Source: Pleurocapsa sp. FMAR1
Lineage (GTDB): Bacteria > Cyanobacteriota > Cyanobacteriia > Cyanobacteriales > Xenococcaceae
Direction: 5' to 3'
DNA length: 64,000 nucleotides
Assembly: GCF_963665995.1 (NCBI RefSeq)
Contig: NZ_OY762512.1
Span: forward strand, 3,534,001-3,598,000
Shown here: positions 28,234-36,750 of the stretch, piece after piece
Position numbering within the stretch: position 1 is the stretch's first letter
Layout of the letters: each line of letters starts with the position of its first letter
Program-made: the position numbers and the translations under genes
Notes under the pieces: generated by a model
What the model saw: only the letters and a program-made list of their open reading frames with translations
What the model was told of the DNA's origin: nothing
The model's database searches: none

Positions 28234-28353
28234 AATGGTTTAGACAAAATTTAATAGGCAACACAAAGTAAGTATTTTAGCCTTACTCTCGACTGAAATA
28301 ATCAACGATAAATTAAGCTTTCCGAGCTTTTGTCAAAAACTGCCCAAACTATT
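28234..28353. repeat. 120-bp repeat, copy 1 (MITE-like)
   Basis: The 120 bases here align without gaps to 29126-29245 with scattered substitutions. The ends are near-inverted: the start GTTTAGACA faces TGCCCAAAC at the end. In copy 2 the same positions read GTTCGGACA and TGTCGGAAC, so the ends have changed together. A non-autonomous element or structured RNA is possible. The gap 28354-28548 shows nothing else. Confidence 0.7.
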
Positions 28354-28548
28354 ATAAAGATATTACGTTATTTAATTTTAAAAATAACATCGAAAAGTAG
28401 ATTAATATTCAGAGAAAGCAGAGTGCAATTAAGTTCTGGGAGCTTAAGCAGGCTATAGACGAGAAGGTTGCCCGTTTAGGCTGGTCTACTTTTACCCATA
28501 GTTACTTTTTAGCGAATATTCAGGTGTGCTTACACTATTCAAAAGTGA

Positions 28549-28623
28549 GGGCGAACGATGGGACTTGAACCCACGAATGGTGGAATCACAATCCACTGCC
28601 TTAACCACTTGGCTACGCCCGCC
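28549..28623 (-). tRNA. tRNA-His (anticodon GTG)
   Basis: On the minus strand GGCGGGC pairs with GTTCGCC (two G-T pairs) and the discriminator is C. D-arm AGCCAAGTGGTTAAGGCA, anticodon loop ATTGTGATT with GTG, and T-arm GTGGGTTCGAACCCA follow. C73 is characteristic of bacterial tRNA-His. Confidence 0.95.
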
Positions 28624-28724
28624 ATTCATACAGTTATTTTATTATATCATCACCAATCAACATTTAAATACCATAGTTTAAAATTAGAGGGTTTAAAATT
28701 AGAGAGAAATCACGTTTAAATTAC

Positions 28725-29102
28725 ATGGCAAGCTCTAGAATTAGTGGTGTTGTGGGAATTATTATCATAGGATTGAGTGCGATCGCTTTTATAACTAATC
28801 CAGGAGAGAAAGGCTATCAGAAATATGCTGAGGCTACATTTAAAACACGTTTTAAAGACAAAGTTTGCGCTCAGGTGATGGAAGATTGGGGAGTATGGCT
28901 AGAAGGTCAATGTCATGTAGTAGTTAATACCGCTAGTCCTTATTTAACTCAAATTGTTAGTCAACAAACAAAACGTCAGAATTTTTTACTTTTTAGTATT
29001 TATCAAGCAGATTTACCTTTACCTTCTCCTTTTCCTACTTATCATCTTGAAACAGTTGGCATTTTGGGTAATTTTTATACTTATCAGGCTAAAAAACTTT
29101 AG
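28725..29102 (+). CDS. DUF4359 family protein
   Basis: A 125-aa protein with one N-terminal hydrophobic segment (VVGIIIIGLSAIAFITNP) that could be a signal anchor, then a small extracytoplasmic domain. It ends in TVGILGNFYTYQAKKL, which I recall as typical of the cyanobacterial DUF4359 family. Function unknown. It lies between the two 120-bp repeats with tRNA-His on its left. Confidence 0.7.
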   Translation: MASSRISGVVGIIIIGLSAIAFITNPGEKGYQKYAEATFKTRFKDKVCAQVMEDWGVWLEGQCHVVVNTASPYLTQIVSQQTKRQNFLLFSIYQADLPLPSPFPTYHLETVGILGNFYTYQAKKL

Positions 29103-29125
29103 CTGTTAATCGCCTTGTGTTTAAT

Positions 29126-29245
29126 AATGGTTCGGACAAAATTTAATAGGTAACGAAAAATAGGTATTTTAGTCTTACTCTCGACTAAAATAATCAACGA
29201 TAAATTAGGCTTTGCGAGCTTTTGTTAAAAACTGTCGGAACTATT
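29126..29245. repeat. 120-bp repeat, copy 2 (MITE-like)
   Basis: The second copy of the element at 28234-28353, same length and orientation, lies 24 bases after the DUF4359 stop. Its inverted ends are GTTCGGACA and TGTCGGAAC. Confidence 0.7.
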
Positions 29246-29299
29246 GATTTAAAAAATTAACTTAAACTATTAGATAAAGAGTGAAATCTAAAATTTACT

Positions 29300-29680
29300 A
29301 TGAGCGACACAAACAGTAATAGCAGTAGCAAAGATACTTTACCGCCATCGGACAATGAAACCCGTACTCCTCCTTATGGTTCAGTTGAGCCTTTAGATGC
29401 AGGGGAAAGGTATTGTATTAATCGCATTGAAATTAAACCTGGAGAACACATGAGTACCCAAATGCACTATCATCGAAGTGAGCATTGGATTGTAGTTTCA
29501 GGTACGGCTAAAGTGATTTGTGATGGCAAAGAAACTTTAGTAATGCAGAATCAATCTACCTATGTACCCATGAATACTGCCCATCGAGTCGAAAACCCTG
29601 GAGTAATTCCTTTAGTAATGATTGAAGTGCAAAACGGCGAATACCTAGGAGATGATGATATTATTCGTTTTGATGATTAA
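29300..29680 (+). CDS. Cupin protein, mannose-6-phosphate isomerase type II-like
   Basis: A 126-aa stand-alone cupin matching the C-terminal domain of bifunctional mannose-1-phosphate guanylyltransferase/mannose-6-phosphate isomerase. GSVEPLDAGERYCINRIEIKPGEHMSTQMHYHRSEHWIVVSG contains the metal-binding His and Glu; VPMNTAHRVENPG is the second cupin motif and the end is EYLGDDDIIRFDD. It could isomerise fructose-6-phosphate and mannose-6-phosphate for cell-surface glycans, but the small size leaves the reaction open. The N-terminal 25 residues are Ser-rich and low complexity. Confidence 0.82.
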   Translation: MSDTNSNSSSKDTLPPSDNETRTPPYGSVEPLDAGERYCINRIEIKPGEHMSTQMHYHRSEHWIVVSGTAKVICDGKETLVMQNQSTYVPMNTAHRVENPGVIPLVMIEVQNGEYLGDDDIIRFDD

Positions 29681-29897
29681 CTTCGCTATTAAACGTCTGA
29701 TGTGAATTAAATTTTAGTAAAGAGCTACAGATTGGAATGTTTGAACATCAATTTCAAACTGAAGTCGTAGAAGAAGACGCAAGGTATAAGAGGCAATCTT
29801 AGCTGCCATATGAGTCGTGAAACTAGCAACGGTTTCACATTAAGCATCTTTGATACTAAATCCTGTTCGCATAGAATACTTTAAGGTTAGATAGGTC

Positions 29898-30046
29898 AGA
29901 GCGGGCGAAAAGGCAACGGCGTAATGAAAACTCGGCTAAACTAATCTGGGACTTACCTTACGTAAGCAAGACTTGCCTAAGCTGGCTAAACGCCAGCAGG
30001 CTTCCTTGCTCAAAACTGCCCCACCGAGGGAAAAGATGCCCGCTCT
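29898..30046. other. GC-rich segment with nested pairing, possible structured RNA or element
   Basis: A 149-base segment closed by a 9-bp perfect inverted repeat, AGAGCGGGC (29898-29906) with GCCCGCTCT (30038-30046). Inside it CTCGG (29931-29935) pairs with CCGAG (30024-30028). Within that are three local hairpins: CTTACGTAAG, GCAAG-A-CTTGC and GCTGGC-taaac-GCCAGC (29981-29997). The rest of the 29681-30069 gap is AT-rich and shows only the repeat at 29851-29873. I do not recognise any known RNA family. It may be a structured RNA or a mobile GC-rich element; no promoter was verified. Confidence 0.45.
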
Positions 30047-30069
30047 CTAATCTTTGATTGACAGTCGGG

Positions 30070-30879
30070 TTAGTTCAATACGCACTCTACCAAAGGCTTG
30101 AAGGTGGGGATTAGTTCCCTGCGGGATAGCCCTAAGCTAGGGATAGAAACTTTGCCATAGTTCTGACCAGCCTGGAGAGGAAAGATTGAACTATCTCCTA
30201 AAAATACAAAATCTCCGCCAGCAGCTTTGATAATTGTCCACACCGCAGCAATATCCCAAATTTTCGGGGTGGCTTCTACCCCACCAATTGCCACCCCTGA
30301 AGCTACTAAAAGTAAGTTATAGCTGGCGACACCGAGCATTCGGATTTTGCAGGGAAAAGGATTTTTAAAAATAGCTTTACTACGGGCGCAAAGATTAAAT
30401 AGTTGGCTGCCACTAGGGTCATCGGTGCGAGTATATATGGGCTGATTATTTAGGTATGCACCTGTATAACCAGTTAATCCTGAATCACCATACCAATAGC
30501 CATGAAACGTTTGTTTTAAGGGTGGTACATAGACAAAGCCAAATACAGGGTTTCCTTGATAAAATAGCCCTAGAGAAATTGCCCAAATAGGCAAACCGCG
30601 AGTAAAGTTAGTTGTGCCGTCAATTGGGTCAACTATCCAGCACCAATCGTTTTCAGGAAATATGTGCATGGTTTCTTCAGTTAAAACTCCATGTTCGGGA
30701 AAAGTAAGCGCGATCGCATCTCTAATTTGCTGATCTGACCACCGATCGGCTTGGGTAACTAAACTACCATCTTCTTTTTGACTTGCCTGGATTTTACCAA
30801 AATCTTTCATCAGGCGATCGCCGATCGTAGCAGTAGTTTGAACGCAAAAGTCAAGTACCCGATCCCAAAATTCATTCAT
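30070..30879 (-). CDS. Inositol monophosphatase family protein
   Basis: A 269-aa magnesium-dependent sugar or inositol phosphatase. The metal-site motifs are VLTEETM (Glu), the DPIDGTTNF signature (WIVDPIDGTTNFTRGLPIW) and WDIAAVWTIIKAAGG near the C-terminus. Substrate may be inositol-1-phosphate or a related sugar phosphate. Its first about 23 codons occur again, degenerate, at 36059-36117, next to the gene at 36129. The two genes were therefore once neighbours on the same strand. Confidence 0.9.
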   Translation of the reverse strand: MNEFWDRVLDFCVQTTATIGDRLMKDFGKIQASQKEDGSLVTQADRWSDQQIRDAIALTFPEHGVLTEETMHIFPENDWCWIVDPIDGTTNFTRGLPIWAISLGLFYQGNPVFGFVYVPPLKQTFHGYWYGDSGLTGYTGAYLNNQPIYTRTDDPSGSQLFNLCARSKAIFKNPFPCKIRMLGVASYNLLLVASGVAIGGVEATPKIWDIAAVWTIIKAAGGDFVFLGDSSIFPLQAGQNYGKVSIPSLGLSRRELIPTFKPLVECVLN

Positions 30880-30943
30880 TAGCTATTGTTGATGATTAAC
30901 TTATTAATTGTCTATTGTTTTAAGGCAATTGAGTAGTTGATTT
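30805..30943. repeat. Direct repeat, left boundary of the 31-36 kb island
   Basis: This segment holds the intact start of the inositol monophosphatase gene plus a remnant of the 3' end of the gene at 36129 (on the minus strand LNQLLNCLKTIDN then stop). It aligns with 36059-36169 at high identity with one roughly 20-base gap. Both copies contain a HIP1 octamer near their left edge (30813-30820 here). It marks a duplicated junction around the inserted DNA. Confidence 0.75.
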
Positions 30944-31022
30944 AGATAGTAGACAGTAGATTGTTGTTGATTTGCCCAACTTACTACAATTTAAAATAAT
31001 ACTGTGGATCTTGAAATCAATT

Positions 31023-31693
31023 ATGGTTGCTACCGTTGAACAACTCATAACCGATAGTTGGATAACTGCCACTTGGGATGAATACATTGAAAATATTGAA
31101 CATCCTGCTGGCGAAAAAGCCAAAGGCTATTATCACAATGGTCAATATAGAATTGAAATAACGCCTATCGGTAACGAACATTCTCAAGATCACTGCATCA
31201 TTAATCATGCAGTTTATCTTTATGCTACTCTTCGAGGCATTCCTTTAACAGGGAAAGACAATTGTAGTTATCGTCAAGCTGGCTTAAGACAATTTCAACC
31301 CGATTTATCCTATTACCTAAAAGATAAAGCTAGTGCTGTTCCTTGGGGGTAGGAATAGTTAATTTAGATGAGTATCCTGTACCAGATTTAGTCATTGAAG
31401 TTTCTAATACATCTTTGTCTGATGACTTGGGAAGGAAAAGGTTGTTGTATGAAGATTTGCAGGTTGCTGAATACTGGGTAATAGATATACAAAATATCAA
31501 AGTAATTGCTTTTGCTATAGAAAATGGCGGTAGCAAAAGAATTGCTGAGTCTCAGGTTTTGACAGGATTAAAATTAGATATTTTAACTGAAGCACTACAA
31601 CGAAGTAGAAACACTAACCATACAGAAGTAGGCAGATGGTTGATGCAGCAATTCAAAAGAAAATTAAGAGGAGTGAGCAGCTTTAACAAGTAG
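31023..31693 (+). pseudogene. Uma2-family protein broken by a frameshift
   Basis: Two overlapping frames together encode one Uma2 protein. The first runs from the ATG at 31023 (MVATVEQLITDSWITATWDE) to about 31347, ending in SAVPWG. The second carries VGIVNLDEYPVPDLVIEVSN, the PD-(D/E)XK core, and QVAEYWVIDIQN. The break coincides with a run of five G at 31345-31349, where one more G would restore the frame. It is probably a pseudogene, although a sequencing error in the homopolymer would give the same picture. Confidence 0.8.
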
Positions 31694-32005
31694 AAGCGAT
31701 TGTATAAATTACGAGATCGCTTTATTCTTCTATTTGCTACCACTCCGTTAGCATTAGCGCGGAGGTTGACTAATTTATCCAAAAATTATTAAACGACAAA
31801 ATTTATCTGTGGAATGTGAGTTTTTAACTAGCTTGAAGAGTAAGTGCATCAAAGTCTTTATTTACTTGGTGGCAATTCAGTGTAAATGCCTAATTTCAAA
31901 TTTGCTTTTTCTACCTGATTTCTTACTTGCCCCCAAAGTTTTTGATTAGTTTGAATATTTTTAGGATAATTAAGATGATTGTATTTGATTCCTTGTGCAT
32001 GATTA

Positions 32006-33021
32006 CAGCGATTTGCATCTAAATAGGGGACAATAAAGTGTTATAAAAATAGGTAACAAATGAAGCCTTATTCTGTAGATTTACGAGAGAAGATAGTTAG
32101 TGCGATCGAGAAAGGTGATAGCTCGGTGAGAAAAGTTGCGCTACGCTTCGGTGTGAGCAAAAACTGTGTCCAAAGATTGATTACTCAGAAGCGGACAAAA
32201 GGGCATATCCTGCCAGGGAAGCAGGGCGGGTCGATGGTAAGTCCTGTTCGGAAATATAAAGCCGAGCTGATAGCCATCTTTAAAAAACAGACTGATGCGA
32301 CTTTAGCAGAATACTGTGAGCTACTTTTTGATGAGACGGGACTATGGGTAAGTCAAAGTACGATGTGTCGGACATTTCAGAGATTAAAATTACCACTCAA
32401 AAAAAACACTTCGCTCCAGCCAAGCAATTCGTGAGCGCGTCCAGCTTCTAAGAGCAGAGTATTGGGCAAAAGTTAAAAATGTAGATCCCCAAAACCTCGT
32501 GTTTTTAGATGAAATGGGTGTTTTACTCGGATTGATGAGAACTCATGCTCGCGCTGCACGGGCGTGAGAGAGCCTATGACTACAAACCGTTTGCTCGAGG
32601 TAGCAAGGTAAGTGTTATCGGCGCAATCAGCGAGTCTAAAATACTAGCAGTAATGACGCTTAATGATTCAATGGCTGCGGCTGCGTTTGAGGTTTATGTT
32701 TCTAGGTGTTTAGTGCCTCAGCTATGGAAAGGAGCAGTGGTGGTGATGGACAATTTGCCTGCACATAAAGTAGAAGCTATTGCACCTTTAATTGAAGCAG
32801 TGGTCGCGAAGATTTTGTACCTGTCTCCATACTCTCCCGAATTTAATCCAATTGAACATTGGTGGTCACAACTCAAGGCTTTCCTGAGACAATTTTCTCC
32901 CAGGACTTCCAAAAGGGTCGATATGCTGATTAAAATAGCGATGGATTTAATTAATCCTAAACATTTGCGTAACTGGTTCGCTCACTGCTGCTACTGTCCC
33001 TCTTAAACCTGCAAACCGCTG
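32006..33021 (+). mobile_element. IS630-family insertion sequence
   Basis: A 1,016-base element bounded by TA dinucleotides at 32004-32005 and 33022-33023, the target duplication of IS630/Tc1-type elements. The inverted ends read TACAGCGATTTGCA at the left and, in reverse complement, TACAGCGGTTTGCA at the right, with further similarity inward (AGGGGACAATA against AGAGGGACAGTA). It sits inside the unknown gene 31858-33762, opposite in strand. Confidence 0.88.
32060..33006 (+). pseudogene. IS630 transposase, split by frameshifts
   Basis: The first frame (32060-32434) gives the HTH part MKPYSVDLREKIVSAIEKGD. A run of eight A near 32400 is a typical slippery site leading to the next frame, which encodes NVDPQNLVFLDEMGVLL (first catalytic Asp). 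A second shift near 32560 leads to the last frame, which carries AVVVMDNLPAHK (second Asp) and YSPEFNPIEHWWSQLK (Glu). The first shift may be programmed. The second, in THARAARA then a stop, looks like inactivation. Confidence 0.8.
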
Positions 33022-34343
33022 TATCTGTAATTACATCCTCAATTTCAATCACAGGACGAGGAAATCCAGCGGTCATATTTTTTTGATAGGGTAAACAAGG
33101 AAAAAAAAAAACATTCCATTGACAGGTTTATCATAAGTTGCTCCGAAATATAAACGGTTAGATATAGTCTGAGTGCAACTAGATATGGTCTGAGTGCAAC
33201 TGTTTTGAGATTTTATGTTACAGATATTATTAAAAATTCTAGAAATAGTTACATCTTGATATGTAGGAGAAACCAGCTTTTTTACTTGCGATAATGATTT
33301 AATATCGTGATAACTATCTACTACAAAGACAGTATCTAATACAAACTGCTTATTGATACAGGAGCCAAATAAAATAACAGATCCTCTGTCAAGAAACCTT
33401 AAACTTTTTCTAATTTGTTGACAACAAACATAATGAAATTGATCGCCAAAAACAAACGGATCTGTATTTTGTAAACCTTGTTCATTTGAGAGAATTGAGT
33501 AGTAAGGTTGATAAAGATATTTAGGATAGGTATTATCAATCTGAGTTAAGTTTTGAAGAACATTAGATTGTGGTTCCCATTCTCCCCAAAAAACTAAATC
33601 GCTATCTTTACAGATGTTGTTTTCTAAATATTGCCCAGGGTCTTTAATAAATTTACGCTTATGGTTTTTAGTATTCCAAGAGATTGAATTACTATTTTTG
33701 GGCGTTGGATCGTGTTCTGCCCCAGGATGAAGAAACTGAAGAAATAAAGTTTGATTATTCATAGTGTATTTGGAGTATATTAAGATTGACTTACTTAAAT
33801 ATTAATTTTTTTTATAAATTCTTCTTTGATTTGATTTTTGTTTTTTAGCTTTACCATTTAAATATTGATTTAACTGTATAAGTTTTTTATATTGTAAAAT
33901 TAATATGATTCCTACAAAAATAAAAGCTACTAAAAATTCTTTATATTGTAATAATAAAAAACATTGCCAACCAATAACGATAGAAACAACGTTTGTGAAA
34001 AAAGAGATATTTCTTTTTTCAATTGCCAGTAAAAAGTAACCTAAAACACTTATAATAGTAACGGCGACTGTATCTTCCATTGAAAAGAAGAAATCGCCAC
34101 TTATCAGGTCAGATATCTTATCGAATAAGGCGCTAATAGAACAAACAAGTAATATATAAGCAAGACCATTACGTATAGACTTAATTATTTTTTCTTGTGT
34201 ATTTTTCTTGTGTTGTCGATATGCTGCTGAAAGTATTAATTACTGCCAATTGCAATTACAGCTATTCCCCATTGAGGTTGAATATTAGTTTCTAAGATAT
34301 TTAAAATTTTAATAGTAACTAAAGTAATTAAAGTAAGAGAAGT

Positions 34344-35118
34344 GGTAGTCCTGCAGAAGTAATGATCTAGAATGAGCCTTGACATTTAAAAAGCTAGACC
34401 AATGCCAACTTGCCCAAATTGTTCTTCTGAGGAAACTGTTAAAAACGGTCACATTCACAACGGAAAACAAAGATTTAAATGTAATGAGTGCGAGCGCCAA
34501 TTTATTGAAAATCCTCAGAAAATCATGATTAGCCAAGACAAGCGCGAGCTAATTGACAGGCTCTTATTAGAAAGAATTTCCTTGGCTGGTATTGCACGTG
34601 TGGCAATGGTTTCTGAGAGATGGCTACAAACATACGTCAATAATAAATATGCTCTGGTAGCAAGAACAATACAAGTAACACAAAAAAAAAGGAAAGTTGA
34701 CTATTCAAGGTGATGAACTCTGGTCATTTGTAGATAATAAAGGCAACAAACAATGGGTCTGGTTAGGGTTAGATGCAGATACTAAGGAAATTGTGGGAGT
34801 TTATGAGGCGCGATCGCGATGAATTAGCAGCTAGAAAACTCTGGGATTCGTTACCTTCGGTCTATCGTCAATGTGCAGTTGCTTACACTGACTTCTGGTC
34901 ATCTTATGGGGCAGTATTTCCCCGTCAACGACATAGATCAGTAGGAAAAGAGACTGGTCAAACGAGTTATATTGAACGATTTAACAACACACTTAGACAA
35001 CGGGTATCTCGGCTAGTTAGGAAAACCTTATCCTTTTCTAAATCCCTAGAGAATCACATAGGTGCTATCTGGTATTTCGTACATCACTACAACTCATCAT
35101 TACATCTTTAGCACTACC
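34344..35118 (+). mobile_element. IS1-family insertion sequence
   Basis: A 775-base element flanked by the 8-base direct repeat AGAGAAGT (34336-34343 and 35119-35126). Imperfect terminal inverted repeats begin GGTAGTCCTGCAGAAGTAAT at the left and GGTAGTGCTAAAGATGTAAT at the right (reverse complement). Length and ends are those of IS1. Removing the element and one target copy restores the reading frame of the interrupted membrane-protein gene. Confidence 0.93.
34402..35111 (+). pseudogene. IS1 transposase (InsA/InsB), frameshifted
   Basis: InsA-like frame 34402-34713: zinc-ribbon CPNCSSEETVKNGHIHNGK with a second CNEC, then the HTH. The A-run near 34682-34690 matches the programmed frameshift of IS1 and leads to GDELWSFVDNKGNKQWVWLG (InsB). 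A second change of frame near the HIP1 sequence at 34810-34818 separates this from DELAARKLWDSLPSVYRQC and TSYIERFNNTLRQRVSRL. That second shift is not part of the IS1 scheme, so this copy is probably inactive. Confidence 0.82.
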
Positions 35119-35601
35119 AGAGAAGTGATTCCTGTAACCCAAAGCACCTTATATTTTTTTGTTATGCTACAAATTAAAGAAGCTGTGATTAAAACAATAA
35201 AAAGAAAACTATAGTCTGTATTAGATAAATTCGTATTTCATGCTATAGGAACAGATACTATGGGAGCAAAGATTCCTAAAAATAAAATAGTTGAACCACT
35301 AATTCCTAATATTTGGTTCAGATCATAGTTAGGTATTGTTTGTGTTTGTGTGGATTGATTTAATATACTTTTCTTTAATTCCTGGTATTCCTCTTGTGAA
35401 ATAAGGTTCTCTTCTAAAGCTTGATTTAGTTCTTTAAGCCTATTGATATTCAGCATAGTTAATAAAAATAACAGAATTTTTCCTAATTATTAATTAAGCA
35501 TTCATCAATGTGTGTGATTTAATCCCAACTCAAAGCGCGATCGCATTTTAAAGGCATATTAAAAGATAAAATAGAATACAAAGTTTAAAAAACCTATATC
35601 C

Positions 35602-35805
35602 ATGAAAATAAAAGCCATTGTTTATCAAGCCGAGGAAGGAGGTTACTGGGCAGAAGTTCCAGCTTTACCAGGCTGTATTACTGAAGGGGATACCATGGAA
35701 GAACTAGAAAGCAATCTTAAAGATGCAATTCAGGCATGGCTTGAGGTGGCAAATGATAGTCATACTCTTGAAAACAATGCTCAAATTGTTGAAGTTGCAG
35801 TGTGA
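35602..35805 (+). CDS. hicB: HicB-family antitoxin
   Basis: A 67-aa HicB partial-RNase-H-fold antitoxin: MKIKAIVYQAEEGGYWAEVP, then PGCITEGDTMEELESNLKDA and the helix AIQAWLEVAND. It neutralises the HicA mRNA interferase by direct binding. The stop overlaps the hicA start by 4 bases (GTGA). This hicB-first order is common in cyanobacteria. Confidence 0.9.
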   Translation: MKIKAIVYQAEEGGYWAEVPALPGCITEGDTMEELESNLKDAIQAWLEVANDSHTLENNAQIVEVAV

Positions 35806-35984
35806 AGTCGGTTTCTGGTAAAAAGCTTTGCAAAATAATTGAGAAAAAAGGCTGGGTTTTGAGAAAAGTTACAGGTAGTCATCATGTTTATGAAAAAACT
35901 GGGGCAGACAAAATTTTATCAATTCCTGTTCACGGAAATAAAGATTTGATGAAAATTGCTGAGTTAACCGAAAATGATTTGTAG
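35802..35984 (+). CDS. hicA: HicA-family toxin with an apparent internal deletion
   Basis: HicA is a double-stranded-RNA-binding-fold mRNA interferase. This copy has SGKKLCKIIEKKGWVLRKVT and the catalytic histidine region GSHHVYEK, then IPVHGNKDL followed directly by MKIAELTENDL. Typical members have about 8 extra residues here (a KIGTLxSI-like stretch), so an in-frame loss of about 24 bases is likely. Start GTG at 35802, overlapping hicB. Whether it is still toxic cannot be told from sequence. Confidence 0.8.
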   Translation: MKSVSGKKLCKIIEKKGWVLRKVTGSHHVYEKTGADKILSIPVHGNKDLMKIAELTENDL

Positions 35985-36058
35985 CAAGATCTTGACCAGA
36001 TCGCCAATCTTGTAAGTTAAATAAAAAAAGGAAACCCAATAAAAATCTACAATGATTT

Positions 36059-36169
36059 TTTCATAAAGCGATCGCCGATGATAGCAGTAGTTTGAACACA
36101 AAACTCAAGTACCCGATTCCAAAATTTGTTAATTGTCTGTTGTTTTAAGGCGATTAAGTAATTGATTTA
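36059..36169. repeat. Direct repeat, right boundary of the 31-36 kb island
   Basis: The partner of 30805-30943. It carries the intact 3' end of the gene at 36129 (LNQLLNRLKTTDN and stop) and a degenerate copy of the inositol monophosphatase start (KFWNRVLEFCVQTTAIIGDR on the minus strand). A HIP1 octamer lies near its left edge. Confidence 0.75.
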
Positions 36170-36656
36170 ATTGTTCGCTGCCTAAGATAACTTTAATCTC
36201 CAATTTTTGTGTTGCATCCCGCAGCAGTATGATTCCGCCATCATCTTTGGTTGTTGCTGCGATTTGAGGATTTACTAAATCAAGCTTTTGATAAATCAAT
36301 TTTGGTACATTAATCTTGATCGCTACCTGAGATTGAGATTGGGGAAAAATGTAAAGCTGTTGCTGGGTTAAATCTAGCTGTAGTTTACTAGGAGTTATAT
36401 TGCGTTCGTCTGCAATTTTTTCATTACGCCAAAAAAGCGTAATTCCCCTCAGTTGTGGTGTCTGCAAAACAAACGTTTCATCAAACTTCTGTGGCTGCCA
36501 ATCAACTCCTTGTAAATCATTACTAGCAGGGATTAATCGCTGCTGCCAATTAATCTCTTTGCCTGCCAAATTAGACCACCAATTAGCGATAGCTTTTAGA
36601 TTGTCTCCGTTGCTGCGATCGCTGCTATTCTGTTGCCAAATCAAGTTGTTGCTCAT
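36129..36656 (-). CDS. Conserved cyanobacterial protein of unknown function
   Basis: A protein of 175 aa from the ATG at 36656 (MSNNLIWQQNSSDR); an upstream ATG at 36680 would add 8 residues. It is soluble, with no TM or signal peptide. The middle contains LRGITLFWRNEKIADERNI and a beta-rich stretch QLYIFPQSQSQVAIKINVPK, ending KVILGSEQLNQLLNRLKTTD. I do not recognise a domain. It is divergent from rseP and was once followed by the inositol monophosphatase gene. Confidence 0.65.
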   Translation of the reverse strand: MSNNLIWQQNSSDRSNGDNLKAIANWWSNLAGKEINWQQRLIPASNDLQGVDWQPQKFDETFVLQTPQLRGITLFWRNEKIADERNITPSKLQLDLTQQQLYIFPQSQSQVAIKINVPKLIYQKLDLVNPQIAATTKDDGGIILLRDATQKLEIKVILGSEQLNQLLNRLKTTDN

Positions 36657-36750
36657 GCTAAAGCTCCCTTTTTTAACCAATAGGGGTAGAAGAATGTTCT
36701 AGAATAGTAAATCGAACCGAAACACTTAATAAAAGTAATATTTTTTAAAT

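Larger units (their letters stand above)
31858..33762 (-). pseudogene. Unknown-family gene interrupted by IS630 and a homopolymer frameshift
   Basis: The minus strand from 33762 encodes MNNQTLFLQFLHPGAEHDPT, then LVFWGEWEPQSNVLQNL and DPFVFGDQFHYVCCQQ. Near 33100 a run of eleven T shifts the frame. With the frame corrected it continues CLPYQKNMTAGFPRPVIEIE until the IS630 element at 33021. Past the IS it resumes with NHAQGIKYNHLNYPKNIQTN and ends in LGIYTELPPSK at 31858. Removing the IS and one TA copy joins GAT-AAT-CAT in frame, so the insertion site is secure. A short tandem duplication (SCTQTIS twice) is also present. I do not recognise the family. Confidence 0.75.
33802..35456 (-). pseudogene. 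SHOCT-like multi-TM membrane protein, interrupted by IS1
   Basis: The minus strand from 35456 begins MLNINRLKELNQALEENLIS QEEYQELKKSIL, a SHOCT-like helical pair, then a hydrophobic segment (GSTILFLGIFAPIVSVPIA). An in-frame TGA follows, then more hydrophobic sequence up to the IS1 at 35118. Past the IS1 the frame resumes with TLITLVTIKILNI after one copy of the 8-base target duplication. A one-base shift near 34240 leads to LILSAAYRQHKK and to the last part MEDTVAVTIISVLGYFLL, ending at 33802. The original protein was about 260 aa with several TM helices. Function unknown. Confidence 0.72.

Noticed and set aside
34309-34536. 75-aa minus-strand frame across the left IS1 end
   Set aside because: It straddles the IS1 boundary and the antisense of the transposase; not a gene.
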